Shown here: piece after piece, positions 23,864 to 36,051 of the stretch | How positions within the stretch are numbered: position 1 is the stretch's first letter | Layout of the letters: every line of letters starts with the position of its first letter | NCBI GenBank assembly: GCA_027422505.1 | Contig: JAPQWV010000497.1 | Location: forward strand, 248,001-312,000 | Direction: 5' to 3' | Length of the DNA stretch: 64,000 bases | From: Craterostigma plantagineum | Lineage: Eukaryota; Streptophyta; Magnoliopsida; Lamiales; Linderniaceae | Notes under the pieces: generated by a model | The model's input: only the letters and a program-made list of their open reading frames with translations | Database searches by the model: none | Told to the model about the DNA's origin: nothing | Program-made: the position numbers and the translations under genes

Positions 23864-24649
23864 CGACGAGTTCGGTAAATTTCTTTCACTTTTCAAACAA
23901 CTACATATTAACTTACCGCTCGTCGAAGTCCTTGCACAGATACCTCGATGTGTGAAATACCTCAAGGACTTACTCACGAACAAACGCAAGCTCGAAGATG
24001 TTGCTGCTAATTGTCTTCGAGGGGAGTGCTCTGCCGTCGTTCAAATGAATATCCCGAAGAAGCTAAATGATGCAGGGAGTTTCACTATACCTTGTCTTAT
24101 AGGAAATTTATATATTCATAAGGCATTTGTTGATTTAGGTGCTAGTATTAATTTGATGCCTTATTCTATGTTTAAGAAGCTTGGTTTAGGTGAACCCAAA
24201 CCCATTAGGATGAGTATACAACTAGCGGATAGATCTATTACGTATCCTAAGGGTATTATAGAAGATGTGTTAGTCAAGGTTAATAAGTTTATTATTCCAG
24301 TGGATTTTATTATTCTTGATATGAAGGAAGATGAAAATGTACCTTTGATCTTAGGGAGACCATTTTTAGTCCTGGAGAGACCATGATAGATGTTAAAAAC
24401 GGCACCTTGACGTTTACTATAGATGGAGAGGAAGTAACATTTTGCATGGCGCAAACTAAGAATGATATCAGCAAGCATGAAAATAATTATTCATATCCTG
24501 ATTTTATTGATCAAAATTCTTCTATGTCTTTTTCACGATTATCTCAGGTTACCGAGAAGAAAGACACGGGGATAGGCGAGGGAAGCAAAGAGGAGAACAA
24601 GGAGATGCGTTTGATCGACGGATCACCGCTTTTAGAGTTTGAGCGGTAG
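23864..24649 (+). pseudogene. Athila-like aspartic protease region, disrupted
   Basis: The reading frame carries CLRGECSAVVQ, then the aspartic protease active-site motif DLGASINLMP at about 24135, and LILGRPFL, where the frame shifts. It continues (24383-24649) as MIDVKNGTLTFTIDGEEVTF and stops at SPLLEFER, precisely where the sister element continues with PPVLELKPLPDHL into reverse transcriptase. The protease is thus followed by a deletion junction rather than pol. Confidence 0.8.
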
Positions 24650-25840
24650 CCCAACCATTTCAGTCATTTCAGTTGCGATTCCCCCAAGGGCGGTCCAAAA
24701 CCACCGATGACAGTCCCTTCCAACCGTTTTTCCAAACCACCTTGAAGACTCACTCGACTACGTCCGGCTCAAGACGTTAAAGAAGCGCTTCTTGGGAGGC
24801 AACCCAGGTATTTCTATTTATGTTTTAGGCATTATAAATAAAAAAATTAATCTAAAACTATATAAATTAAATTAAATTAAACAACAATAATAATAATAAC
24901 AATATTTAATTAATAATAAATTTATTGCGAATATTGAAGATGAGTACAACGCAAATCGAGAGATGAGATATGAACATAGTTTTACTACATAAAAGATGGT
25001 TACAATGCCATTACAACGTGTGAAGGTCCAACACAAAAGCAATTAAACTGCGAATAACATAAAAGACAGAACAATAGTTTATTTTGCTTCATAAGGGCGG
25101 GTTACTCACAAGTGCACCTTGTGAGAACCCAACACACGAAAGCTAGTAAAACTGCGAACAAACCCACAAGAAGAGCGAAGTAGAGTGACAGCATATCTAA
25201 GTTGCGTCGAAACCTCACGTATTCTTCACTCTCATTCTCACGGCCGTGCTGCTGTCCCCAATTCATAATGACTAGCTAAATCAAAATATCGAAAATAAGA
25301 TTGCTGAAGACGTATGATTTATGGTAGATGATGCTATTGTGTTATTCTACCAATGTCTAGTTATAGGCATGAAGGGCACAAAAACATCATTATCAAATCC
25401 AACAAATCAAATAAATGATACAAACGAATTTTTGACTTGGAGATCTAACGCCGCGTGAGAAAGTGATATTCCCTTGTCGATTATCAGATTTTTCTTCGCG
25501 CAAATGGTTCTTGAAAAATTCGTCGATTGCGTGTCAATCAAGTTAAAATTTGTATTAAATAATAATAATACTTAAAAAATAAAAAAACAAAAAAAACACA
25601 AAAACAAAAACAAAAAAATTGATATCCACACGGCCATACACATGGCCATGTTGGTCTTGTATAATGTCACGGCCGCTACACACGGCCGCTGACATGGCCA
25701 TGTTGTTTTTCTTTATTCCAAAAAAAAATAATAATAATAATTAAAGAAAAAAAAAGAAAAAAAAAGGAAGGGCAAACAACATTAAGTATGCAAAGCTTGC
25801 ATGTAACATATTTACTTGAAATCAACCACCCAATCACAAC

Positions 25841-25860
25841 TTCAAGTGTGGGGAGGAGGA
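25841..25860 (+). other. First polypurine-like tract
   Basis: TTCAAGTGTGGGGAGGAGGA closely resembles the polypurine tract beside the 3' LTR in the sister element. Confidence 0.55.
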
Positions 25861-25992
25861 CTTAACATTCATGCTTCAACCTCGTCACACTTCGCCATCA
25901 TGCTCACCTCGTATAATCAGGGAAGTTCACGCTTTTCAATAATTTTACACTCCTTTTGTGCTTATAATTTTCCGTTGGGGACAACGTTTTCC

Positions 25993-26010
25993 TCAAGTGT
26001 GGGGAGGGGG
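25993..26010 (+). other. Second polypurine-like tract
   Basis: TCAAGTGTGGGGAGGGGG lies about 150 bp after the first and is preceded by GGGGACAACGTTTTCC, comparable with GAGGACAACG beside the internal tract of the sister element. Confidence 0.55.
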
Positions 26011-27165
26011 AATTTTGCGTGAACAGAATTTTTTTTTTTGTTTCAAATGTGCGTGATCCGTTGAGAAAATGCATGTTCTTTTAATGTTTGGCATAATTAG
26101 TTGTTCATTATCTTAAAAATAGAATGCATGCTAGGGAATTATGTGAGAAAATTAGGACATGCACAATGATTGATTTCTTCCGACACGAACGAGTTTGGTG
26201 ATACTATGAAAGATTCATATTCATGACCCACTTTGTGAGATTTGTGAGCTGAAGAGCTTTTTGCTCACCTCTTTGCTTGTGTAAAGTGCATAGTTTAATT
26301 CTCTCTTAAACTTTCTCGTGGTGCATGTTGAAAATTACTAAGGTGAGACTGCGTGAAAAGGAGGGAGGCATTAGGAGACAAGTCCATAGCCAAAGCTTCT
26401 GACCACGTCTGATCACCGTAGTTAGCCACTTTGAGCCTGAGCCTTTTTATTTGAGAAAGCCCGGGGAATTATAAGCCGCTGACCTACGAAACTTTCAGAT
26501 ATCATCTTACACGACTAAGAGAAAAAGTGGAGGTTGAGTGCCAATGTCGAAAAGCGTAGCCCGGCCGTTGTTTAAAATATATATCTCCTTTAGATAATCT
26601 GGCGTTAAGAACTCCTCCATCGATAATCTCTCACCCGCAAAGGGACTGAGAGAAGAGGGGCTTTGCGACACGAGAAGAGGAGCTTAGATACGTGGAAAAG
26701 ATGTTAAGAACCCTTCCTTCGATAATCTCTCATGCTAAAAAAAAAAGTCAGAGAGAAGAAGGGCTTAGCATAGGTAAAAAAAATATATAGAAAAAAAAAG
26801 TCCAAGACGGCAAGAGCTAACCACGACGTATGCGGCGCGCTATCGAATAGTGGCACGACACCGACATGACCGCTTTGATATTTTCGATTGAAGTTTACTC
26901 TCCATTATAGTCAGTTGAGCCTACTATAACCCGAAAAAGACCTTCTGATTCACGCCTTATCACCGAGAGTAGTAGATGTATGATCCACTTGCGGTTTATA
27001 GTAGGGACTAGACTATTGCATGAATTGAGGGAATTCACCGACATTTAGCCTATACCCCGAGTTATTCGAGTGAATTCCTGCATAGTACGGATCTTGATTA
27101 ATATTGCTAAAGAAGTTCCTGTTGTTTCGAGGTCGTCATTGTGTCATGTTTCGAATGTTCTTGAT

Positions 27166-29320
27166 TAGCCGCCAGCCAGCCTACAGCTCACCCTGACACT
27201 TATCAGTGTCGGGCTCAGTCTTACCTACAAAAAATAAAACCCTGAGCAAAATTGCCCAGTAGGTGGTGGTAAAAACATGCAATGCGTGCATGCGCTCATC
27301 CCAATCCCATGTCCTCACAACATGATAATGCACGCTCAACCTACGTCACATCTCAATACATAACAGGGACCTCGGCTAGACTCAGCACCCACGCGCGCAA
27401 TGGCAAAGTACGCCATAAACCATGCGGTAGCCCACGTCGGCCGTGCCGGGTCGCTCCTTCCGCACGCAATCTCAACCTGACGGTATTACATCTCGGTGTA
27501 ATGCCCCGAGTAGTGTACCACTAACCCGAGTAGACAGGAATCTCACATCTGTCTGTCGTCCCTGAGCCAAATAATATCCGGTGGTATACACCTCGGGTGG
27601 CTCAATCCCGAGTAGATGGGTGTCGCAAACCCCCTTTCCCATCAGGTGCTACGCGAGTCTAACCCTGACGACCAATAGCGGTCACTCTACCCCACTCAAC
27701 CGACACCGTAAGGTGTCACCGTACAAATACGGTACCATTATCTCTCCCGTGCATGTCGTGAAATGCACAAATAATCAGTCAACATGGAAACACGTATACC
27801 GAAACCACATACTCGTACAACTATCAAACTAGGCCGAAGGTTTTAAAATCCAAAAATAATATTTATGGTTTAAAATGTGGGGTTGACCCGAAAATATAAG
27901 TTATAGTACGAAAATATTTTATTTAGAATTGATTTGCGCTGAAAATAATTTTATTCAAAATATTTGGGCCTGAAATAGGGCAAAAGACCAAAAATAAGTC
28001 CACTGGTCAACGCACACCAAAATCCGTCAAAGCCCAAACCGAAATTGTCTGAAACCCACATTTAAAAGCTGGTCAACCCGCGAATCGTTCGGGTCAACGC
28101 CCAAATTTGCGAAATCACTCGCTGCAATTCGCGAATCGCCCGATTTAAAATTGGTCAACCCGCAAAAGTTCAAGTCAGCGCTCGAATTCGCGGATTACTT
28201 CGCTGAATTCGCAAATCGTTCAATTAAGCCCGCGCGAAGCCCGACGTCGCTCACAGGAATCACCCCGCGAAATTATGTCGGCCCGCGAAACTCAAAGTCG
28301 GCCCGCGACTTATCTCACAACTCGCAAAACAGCCTCAGCCCGCGAAACTCGCATTCTGGCCCGCGAAAATCTTTACTCATTCACACGGTTCGCAAAATAC
28401 TTAGGCCCGCGAAACCACTTTCGCGACCCGAACTTCAATTCGGCCAATTTTCTACTTATTTAAAATCCTAATTTACTCCAATTCGCGAACTAAAGAACGG
28501 CCTGCGAAAATCTTTTCTCTCTCTCACAATTCGCAAAGTAAAATAGGTCCGCGAACTTAATTCACGAAATAATGAAATCCGCGAAACAAATTACCGCTCG
28601 ATTCGCCAACTCACATAAGAACAGTCATAAAACACAGAACTCACATATTGAGTTCAAATCACGTCATAGCACATAGTAACATATCACGAAAATTTATAAA
28701 AATCATAAAACTTAAAACTTTGAATTCGAATGGCCCTCCAATCGAATTCTAACATTTTTAGGAACACAATACACTTTAAAAGGGTTTGCAGGGGTTAAAA
28801 ACCACCTACCTATCTTCCAAGCTTAATTTGGAGTAATTCCTTGGATCGAAAATCTGCTCCAGCTTAACAACTTCACTGCCTTGATCGTTACCTCTAATAC
28901 CCTATACTTCAATAAATCATTTAGCCCACGCAAGAGCTAATAAATAATCTTCTAAATAAGATCCTCACCTCTTTAACTACGTTTGATAATTTCCCATGTT
29001 GAATAATTCGATCGAGCTTGCCAAAACTATTCTTCCCAGCTTCGTTTTTCGATCCTTTCTCTTTTTATTCTTTTTTTTTCTTTCTTGTGTTGTATTTCGT
29101 TGCTTGTGTTTAGGGGAGTGGTTTTCTTATGGGAATTTCAAGGTGGTGAGATGACATTCACGTAGCTTTCCCTCAAGGTTAAGCAACATTCATACTTATC
29201 ATTACACATTTGGGCCAAGCCATGCCTTAATGTGGGCCTAAAATGTATTTGTCCTCTAATTTATAACCATTTGGGCCCTTTTTTATACCTTTGGGCCTTC
29301 CTATATTTTTAATCCCTCTT
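27166..29320 (-). repeat. LTR-like repeat, possibly a solo chromovirus-type LTR
   Basis: The sequence changes abruptly at about 27166. Reverse-complemented, it holds GACTGAGCCCGACACTGATAAGTGTC, TACTGGGCAATTTTGCTCAGGG, repeated TACTCGGG motifs and a start region with AAGGTAGGTGGTTTTTAACCCC-like phrases, resembling plant Gypsy chromovirus LTRs in the minus orientation. Neither TG...CA ends nor a 5-bp target duplication was found and no internal genes are present. Small ORFs here are not coding. Family assignment is weak. Confidence 0.35.
28060..28620. repeat. Cluster of CGCGAA-containing short repeats
   Basis: CGCGAA or CCCGCGAA occurs roughly every 20-40 bases, in the same orientation, embedded in phrases such as GGCCCGCGAAA and AATTCGCGAA. 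It lies inside the LTR-like repeat. Confidence 0.6.
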
Positions 29321-29339
29321 TATTTAATCGAAATAGAAT

Positions 29340-30800
29340 GTGATATTGATTAGCTATTTTGTGGTACTTGTAGCTACAAATGTTTCATAACATTTGTTTA
29401 TATTGTTAATTTTATCAGACATGTGGTATTATGTTCAGGCAATGTGGTAATTAAGTTATTGTACTGTTAATATCTCTGACAATCTAGAACCTTTTACAAT
29501 GTTCTTAATGACGTGTTACCTAGAATTCGTGAATTGTTACTCAGAATAAATGAAGTGTTACCAACCAGTTTTTAAATTGACAATGTTCCAATATTAGGTC
29601 CCAGCTAAGTTCTTCGTTATTCCATTATCAACATTAATAATCTCATTCGATTACAAAGACTTGTGATCAAACTTAGTCGAATCTACCTTATTAGTTCATT
29701 AAAGTCGAGATTTCACCTGTTTTTCAACAAAATTTTTGAATTGTATTAATCAAATTATTCCATGATAAACTTCAGATTTTTTCATTGGTTACATGAGAAA
29801 TTGACATCGATTTAACCTTACTGTGTCATTTACGTCGGATATTCGAGCTGTTTCAATTTTATTTGGGTATTTCGGACATTTTACGATGTCTTTACTTGGG
29901 TATTACATGTATTATTTACTGGTGAGGAGTCGTTATTATTTTCGTCGTTTTGCAGAAACATCTGTCATAAACTTCAAGACATATGGTTTTGTTGTTATAT
30001 GAACTGTTATCTAGAAAGCATGAAGTGTTATCCGATAACATTTTAATTAGCAAACACTTACAGCTTAGATCTCATCAAATTATTCCATGATTAACATCAA
30101 TAATTATCATCTATAACTAAGGCCCATGATGAAATTGTGTCGATTTACATTATCCGGTCATTAAAGTCGAGATTTCACCAGATTAAACGAGATTTCCGAA
30201 CTGTGTTTGAAGCATTCCTGCTTTATGAACTTTGAAATTTTCTTTGATTATGAAGACCCATGAAAAATCGAAGCCTATACAACTTTGTGCTGTTTAGTAA
30301 CGTCTAGATTGAGTCGGATTCGGAACATGGATTTTTTCTTTCGACAACTTGAGTGTAAGAAATGTGTTAGTGCAGGAAGCGGTATTGTTTTTGAATGATG
30401 CGTTACTTCTGCAACATCATTTGTTATTTATTAAAAGACACGTGCTATTTTCTGCTATACGGGCAACATTTATTTTCTCACAATTGACGTCACTAATATC
30501 CGAAACTTATCAACAACACTTATGATCAAATTAACGATAATTTCAACTTATATTATCACAATTTGGGTCTGAGCGTGAAATCTCGTTTCGATCGATGTGT
30601 CGCTTATTTGGGAGAGATGATGGCATATAGTTGTAAATTTTTGCAACAATGAAGGTCGAATATGTCTACTTACAGGGTTTGGGTATTTTCTCTAATAATA
30701 TTAAAAAACAGGGTCTGAAAACTCATTGAAAGTGGAGTATGGTCTTGACAACTGAAATAGGACAAGGGGGCCTAAAACTAAATAAACCCTAAATTTAAAG
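29340..30800. repeat. Degenerate tandem array, about 450-470-bp unit
   Basis: Three similar blocks start near 29480, 29955 and 30365. Shared phrases include GAAGTGTTA-CC, CATTATCAACATTAATAAT or similar, ATTAAAGTCGAGATTTCACC (29700 and 30175) and a weaker version near 30575 (GTGAAATCTCG in the complementary sense). The array ends in AGGGTTTGGGTATTTTCTC and GGACACGTGGCATAATTCT. No ORF is seen. Possibly the interior of a Mutator-like or other MITE. Confidence 0.45.
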
Positions 30801-30830
30801 GGACACGTGGCATAATTCTATGAGACCTAC

Positions 30831-32814
30831 ATTTCCTTAGCATTAATTTAGAGGATGAATAGTATCACTCTAACTATCTTCTCTACATTTGTACTCTACA
30901 TAACATTTATAATATATTTTTATACATATATTCATATTCTAGATCTTAAAATAAAAGATATCTCATAATTCTATGGTCACAAAAAAATTAAACCATTTAA
31001 GGTATTATATTAAATTTGAATAAACTTATTTTTTTAGAACCACGAAAATGTAATTAACAAACAATCATATCGGGAAAAATCATTCAATGTGCATGAATTA
31101 TTATGAAATTCAAGAAGAAAAAAAAGATAAATAAGAATATGCAAGTCATTTAATCCATAATTTTGTGTATTTGTAAAATATTTAATTATTATAGACAAAT
31201 GAAGTATACTAGAAAAAACCTAAAATAAAAATAATAAAAAATTAAAATTCGTATTGGAAATCGGACAAACCTAAAATATCAGAGAAGTAATTAAAGTCTA
31301 GAAGTCGAAGGCAAAGTTAAAGTGAAGAGTATAGTAGATTTAGCTTAACAGCTTTTTCTGTTATAGGTTCTTTAGTTATTGGTCGTAGATAATAGATTTG
31401 TTTTCTGTCGGTTTTTTTTGTCTCTTGTGGACCTTTGTCTCCCCACGTGGGAGTGATATGCCCCTTGTGGGTCTTGTTTTCCTCTTTCTGAAGACTTGTT
31501 TCCGTTTGGCGCAATGCGACCAAATGGCTCTGTGTGCTGTTTAGCACGTTTGTATTCGTGTTTCAGTAATGGCAAGCTATCGTTGGAAAAAAAGAGAAGT
31601 AATTAGAAAAATGTTTCTCTCTCCGCGGCCATCATCTTCTCCCAACTCGTCTACCTCACTCTCTCCTCCGCCATTTTAACAGAAATCAGTTTTATAAAAA
31701 GGTAAAAGAAAAAAGAAACAAAAAAGTAAAATGGATAGCAGTGAACAGTTCCCCCGCTACAGATCGCGAGGCAGTATAGACGCCGCTGGCTTTGGCATTG
31801 AGTTTGGCGGTGGATTGGAGCTCCGCCACCGCCAAACCTCCAGTCCAACGGCATTAATGGCGTTTGTCGGAGATTCCCTTTCAAGCTTTATTTTTCAAAC
31901 AAGTGCGATTAACATGTTATGGGGTCAGGCGAGAGAGAATAAAATTTTGGACGTGCCTTTCTATTTTTCGTGGATGTTCAATGGAATTGTGTGGTCGATT
32001 AAATTTTGTTATCGATTTAGATTGCCTGATTAACTTTTGAATTTCGAGGCAATTTTCATTTTTTTTCCTATGTTAAAATTCCCGATAACATCGTAATAAT
32101 ACAAATTATCAAATTTTATTGGTCAACTTAAAAGTACGAAATGTTTCAAATCGGAACCTTAACATAATTTGTTTTTCGTACGTGGTATGGAAAGCGTAGA
32201 TTTTTCACATGGTAATTTATGTATAAGAATCCGCTTTTGCATTTTGGTAAGAATAATTGTAAATATTTTTAAAGTAATTCTATTGGCACCACTTTGTATT
32301 CTATTTGCAACCAGTATTAAATACTACAATAAATAAGGTATATAATTTTTATTGAGAAATAGATCAACCATTAATTACTGTAATAGTGAAGCCATGTTTG
32401 CTTCTATATTTGTAGTGACGATATTGTATTTCCTAGGATGGACGAACCGGCTTGTACTTGGTAATGATGTCAAATATTTTTGGGAATTATTTGTGTTTAT
32501 TTAGTTGTATATGTTAATAAGAATATTTATTTTATATAGATATCTTTATTTAAAGAAATTGCATATTCGTATCGATATATTAATTTTTTTAAAGTTAATT
32601 CAACAATTAATATAAGATATATATAGTGGAAAAATTGAATATAATATTGATGTGACATCTAATAAATAACTTTGAGTTATATGAAAATAAAATATAAAAT
32701 AATTATTGTCGAATTCATGTCGTTAGGTAAATTTAGTTTTATAATTTCATGTGTTTCTCACTAAGGTGTAAAAGAAGTGTAAAAGGATGTGAATAGTAGG
32801 ACCAATTTCATGTC
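30831..32814. other. AT-rich intergenic region, no gene seen
   Basis: No ORF here carries a recognisable domain. A short inverted repeat TTTGGCGGTGG...CCACCGCCAAA sits at 31803-31836 in a GC-richer patch (31735-31870) that could be a small repeat. The rest is AT-rich. Confidence 0.4.
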
Positions 32815-33362
32815 GTTAAGAATGTTGTAAAACTAAACAAGTTTTTCACTTTTACTTATTACTTTTTTTTTTATTTTGACCACAAAACTATTTAGAATTA
32901 CAATTATACTCTCTCATTACTACAAATAAGCAACGTTTTATCGATAACTATATATTTAACCCCGTTTAAATTTAATATTTTGGGTTAAAACATCTTAATT
33001 AAATAAAGCTTCCCTAGGCCTTGCAACATCTCAAGCAGCTAATGTTTAGAATCCTTGCGTTCTATAGAATATCATTATTCTAGTATCATTATTTTATTAC
33101 TTTAAAGAAGATCATAACAATGAGAAAACCTATTCAACATCCTCTGGATTTATCTTGGATGAGGGGGACAACCGCACCACCATAGCTTCGAACAAACATC
33201 ATCTTTTATCAGTCTACTTTCTTCATATTGTTCCATGTAACTGGTTATTTTATTTTAATTTAAGAATCATTTTTTTTATTTGTGCATGATTCCCCTTGTT
33301 CCTGAAAGTTCGGTTTCAGTTTGCAGAAATTATGTCGCATTCAGTTATTGTGACGCTATATT

Positions 33363-33760
33363 GGGGTGGCAACTTAATCACATTTGGCAATCACACAGTT
33401 TACGATCAATTTCCACTTGGCGGGCCTAAGAAATGCATAACCGCCCCGGCCCGCCGGCGTGTAGCCCGCCAGGTTAAAATAAAAAATAAAATATTAAAAA
33501 ATTATTTAAAAAAGGAAAAAAAATAAGAAAAAATTAAAAAAAATAAAAAAAAAACATAAAAGGAAAAAAAATAAGAAAAATGAACGAAAATATATTTAAG
33601 TTAATAAACTATTTTAATATTAATATATATATATATATATGTTAATAAGTACCAATAACTATTTTATATTTTCAATATTATATTATAAATAATTTTTTTA
33701 ATTAACTTGGCGGGCTACCCGCGGGCTAGCCCGCCCTGCCCCGCCAAATGTTAAATCAAC
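33363..33760. mobile_element. hAT-like element nested in the Mutator-like transposon
   Basis: The left side begins TTGGGGTGGCAACTTAATCAC, close to a common hAT tip (GGGGTGGCAA), followed by CGGCCCGCCGGCGTGTAGCCCGCC. The right side has GGCGGGCTACCCGCGGGCTAGCCCGCCCTGCCCCGCC. The AT-rich centre includes poly-A and (AT)n runs. It resembles the element at 4204-4673. Ends are approximate. Confidence 0.5.
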
Positions 33761-34084
33761 GGTAATCTATCTTTAGAGCATAAGAATTTAAATGTGAGCT
33801 TGATTGCATCCGAAATACTTAGTGATATTAAGGGAAATCCTGCCATCACTGTTGTTGAGGTTCGCCGACTAATTAAAAGTAAGTTCTGTTTTGATTTTAA
33901 CAGATACAAAGCATGGCGAGCAGTAAATTCAGTAGTGGAAGCAATATAGGCACGTGGGAAACTTCTGTTGCCAAATTGCCATGTTTCCTTCACGCGGTGC
34001 AACAAGTTAATCCAGGTAACTCATTATTTATTGTATTTATTGCACGTTATATTATTATAATTAGAATTCTTATTTATTTATTTA

Positions 34085-34118
<34 letters not shown>

Positions 34119-35182
34119 CTCAACACCATATTTAATATGCAGGTACCATTATTATGTATGACAATATACCTTTAGAGAATGGTGCTTCTATGATAAATTA
34201 TGTTTTTTGGGCTTTTGGTCCATGTGTTGACACATACAAACATTGTCAGCCTGTTATTACAGTTGATGCGACACACTTGCATTCAAATTATGAATGCAAA
34301 CTTCTAATTGCCACCGCACTTGATGCGGGTGGTCATATTTTGCCATTAGCTTTTGCTTTTGTTGATGAGGAATCAAAATACTCTTGGTATTGGTTTCTTG
34401 ATCTGCTCAGACATATTATTCAAGGAAAACACAAGACGTGTTTGATATTCGATCGAGGTTCTGGCTTAATAGGAGCTCTACCATACATCCCTGCATTTTC
34501 TGGACCAGGGGGCTGCTATAGGTTTTGTATGCGGCATGTTATGTCAAATTTCATGGAGAAATACAAATGTTCTCATTTGAAGAGCATGGCGTGGTCAGCT
34601 GCATATGCAAAAGATGTTGGCAAGTTTGACAGTATCATGGAGAACATTCAGAAAATAAATAAAGGGGCATATCAATTGTTAAAAAAGATAAATCCAGCTC
34701 GATGCACTTTTGCTCATGATGGCGGTGCTAGGTATGATTTCTTTACTTTCATCACGTTGATATATATTTACTAATCAATATTATAGGTATGGGTCAGATA
34801 CATCAAATTGGTCCAAATCATGAATAATGTACTCGGGGGCGCTCGTCGGCTGCCTCACACGGCTATTGCACAAACTACTTTTTTGCGTTGTCTAGACTAC
34901 TTCCAAGAACATCGAAGGGAGATAGATCGCTTGAAACAAGAACGAAATTTATGGCCTGAAAAAGCCCATCTTCAATATAGTTGTTGGGATATGAAAGCTA
35001 CAAAACATACAGTTCGTCCCTACAACACAGTTAGTAGGACAGCAGCTGTTATTACTCTAGGAAAACCAGGACGTCACCCTCAAGTTCATCATGTTAAATC
35101 TCAAAGATCGTTCTTGTACGTGTGGCAAGTGGTTGGTTTATAAAATTCCATGCTCACATGCAATGAAGGTATGTGATGAAAT
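33760..35182 (+). pseudogene. MULE transposase (MuDR type), frameshifted
   Basis: The reading starts within NLNVSLIASEILSDI and RRLIKSKFCFDFNRYKAWRA (pre-domain of MULE transposases, 33760-34016), then continues past an intron as MYDNIPLENGASMINYVFWAF. The catalytic core has VDATHLHSNYECKLLIATALD and ALAFAFVDEES-like stretches (34250-34380; DDE family, PF10551), and a C-terminal SWIM zinc finger (CTCGKWLVYKIPCSHAMKVC, around 35115-35175; PF04434). The frame is lost at least three times: near 33951 (TAG in frame, 1 base missing), near 34812 and near 35100. Apparent introns at 34017-34142 and 34732-34786 use GT-AG. The protein is therefore not producible from this copy. Confidence 0.8.
34086..34116. 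repeat. (ATT)n microsatellite
   Basis: About ten ATT units inside a transposase intron. Confidence 0.85.
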
Positions 35183-35184
35183 CA

Positions 35185-35185
<1 letters not shown>

Positions 35186-35230
<45 letters not shown>
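35186..35230. repeat. (ATT)n microsatellite
   Basis: About fifteen ATT units directly after the SWIM-finger coding stretch. Confidence 0.85.
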
Positions 35231-35234
<4 letters not shown>

Positions 35235-35785
35235 GTTTTTAATACTACGCAACGTCGTTTTCTAAAATTTCCTTGCCTATAAAATTTTCTATACAAAGGA
35301 ACTTTTTATTTTTTTCCTTCTTTATATTTTTAATTATTATCAAATAATGTTATATAGAATAATGATATTTTATATAATGCAAAAGATTCTATACGTTAGG
35401 TGCTTGATGCATCTGCAAGGCCTAGCCTAGGGAAGCTTTATTTTAATTAAAATATTTTAATTGAATTTAATTGGGGCTAAATATATAATTATCAATAAAA
35501 CATTACTTATTTGTAGTAATGAGAGAGTAGAATAGCAATTTTAAAAAGTTTTGTGGTCAAAATAAAATAATAATAATTAAAAGTGAAAAACTTGTTTAGT
35601 TTTGCAACATTGTTAAAAAGTTAACTAGATTTGCACTTAAATTTTAAAGAGTTCACTATTTTTGCCTTTCTCTCCAATTGATACAGACCAATCGACGGTT
35701 TATACTAGCCTCTCACCTCAATAAAATGGAATCGATAATTATAGTTGTGCATTGGCATCAAATAATATACTCTTAAAGAAGAATC

Positions 35786-36051
35786 TATTATAAATAACTT
35801 AACTTAGTAATTGTATTTAAGGTTTTATTATTATACTAAGTATAACATATATTATATTATATAATATTATAAGTGAGAGAGGGAAAGAGTGAGAGTGAGA
35901 GAGTGAAGTAACGTGAGAGAGAGAGGAGTTTCTTCAAAATTTTGTGTACATTTTACAAGTGACCAATGAGGCCCATTTATAGGCAACAAATACATATAGA
36001 TGTGGCACACACTCCAATAGAGGACATCCACATAATAATGTATTTGTAACA
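35786..36051 (-). repeat. copia 3' LTR
   Basis: In element orientation it begins TGTTACAAATACATTATTATG and ends AAGTTATTTATAATA. It is preceded on its inner side by the polypurine tract AAGGGGGAG (complement at 36052-36062). Confidence 0.85.

Larger units (their letters stand above)
20189..27165 (+). mobile_element. Athila-like Ty3/Gypsy element, pol-less, 3' end missing
   Basis: 5' LTR, tRNA-Asp-type primer site, gag, protease, then directly the post-pol spacer and polypurine tracts. Reverse transcriptase, RNase H, integrase and the third ORF are absent, although the sequences that flank them in the related element at 38654-51379 are present and join at about 24640. The 3' part is collinear with that element until about 27165, roughly 100 bp short of where the 3' LTR should start, and then a different repeat begins. 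No 3' LTR or target duplication is found. Confidence 0.8.
24650..27165 (+). other. Post-pol spacer and 3' non-coding part of the pol-less Athila-like element
   Basis: AGAAGCGCTTCTTGGGAGGCAACCCAGG-type sequence at 24780-24810 matches the spacer just after integrase in the second element (44200-44230). No third ORF follows. AT-rich DNA with CACGGCCATACACATGGCCATG repeats (25630-25710) leads to two polypurine-like tracts, then about 1.15 kb of non-coding DNA with paired CGATAATCTCTC blocks (about 26620 and 26720). Confidence 0.7.
32815..35640 (+). mobile_element. Mutator-like transposon (MULE) with long terminal inverted repeats
   Basis: Inverted arms at about 32815-33060 (left) and 35400-35640 (right) share AATGTTG-AAAACTAAACAAGTTTTTCACTTTTA, TTTTGACCACAAAACT, CTCTCATTACTACAAATAAG and CTTCCCTAGGC-TTGCA. 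Between them lie a broken MULE transposase gene (33760-35182) and, upstream of it, a nested GC-rich hAT-like insertion. The right arm extends further (CTAGTTAACTTTTTAAC) than the left, so the left tip is trimmed. No target duplication was identified. Confidence 0.8.

Noticed and set aside
27282..27832. Two ORFs on the plus strand in the LTR-like repeat
   Set aside because: No protein similarity that I recognise; the region is repeat-like in both composition and phrases.
31731..32033. 100-codon ORF (+) as a gene
   Set aside because: No recognisable domain, lies over a short inverted repeat, no splice context.
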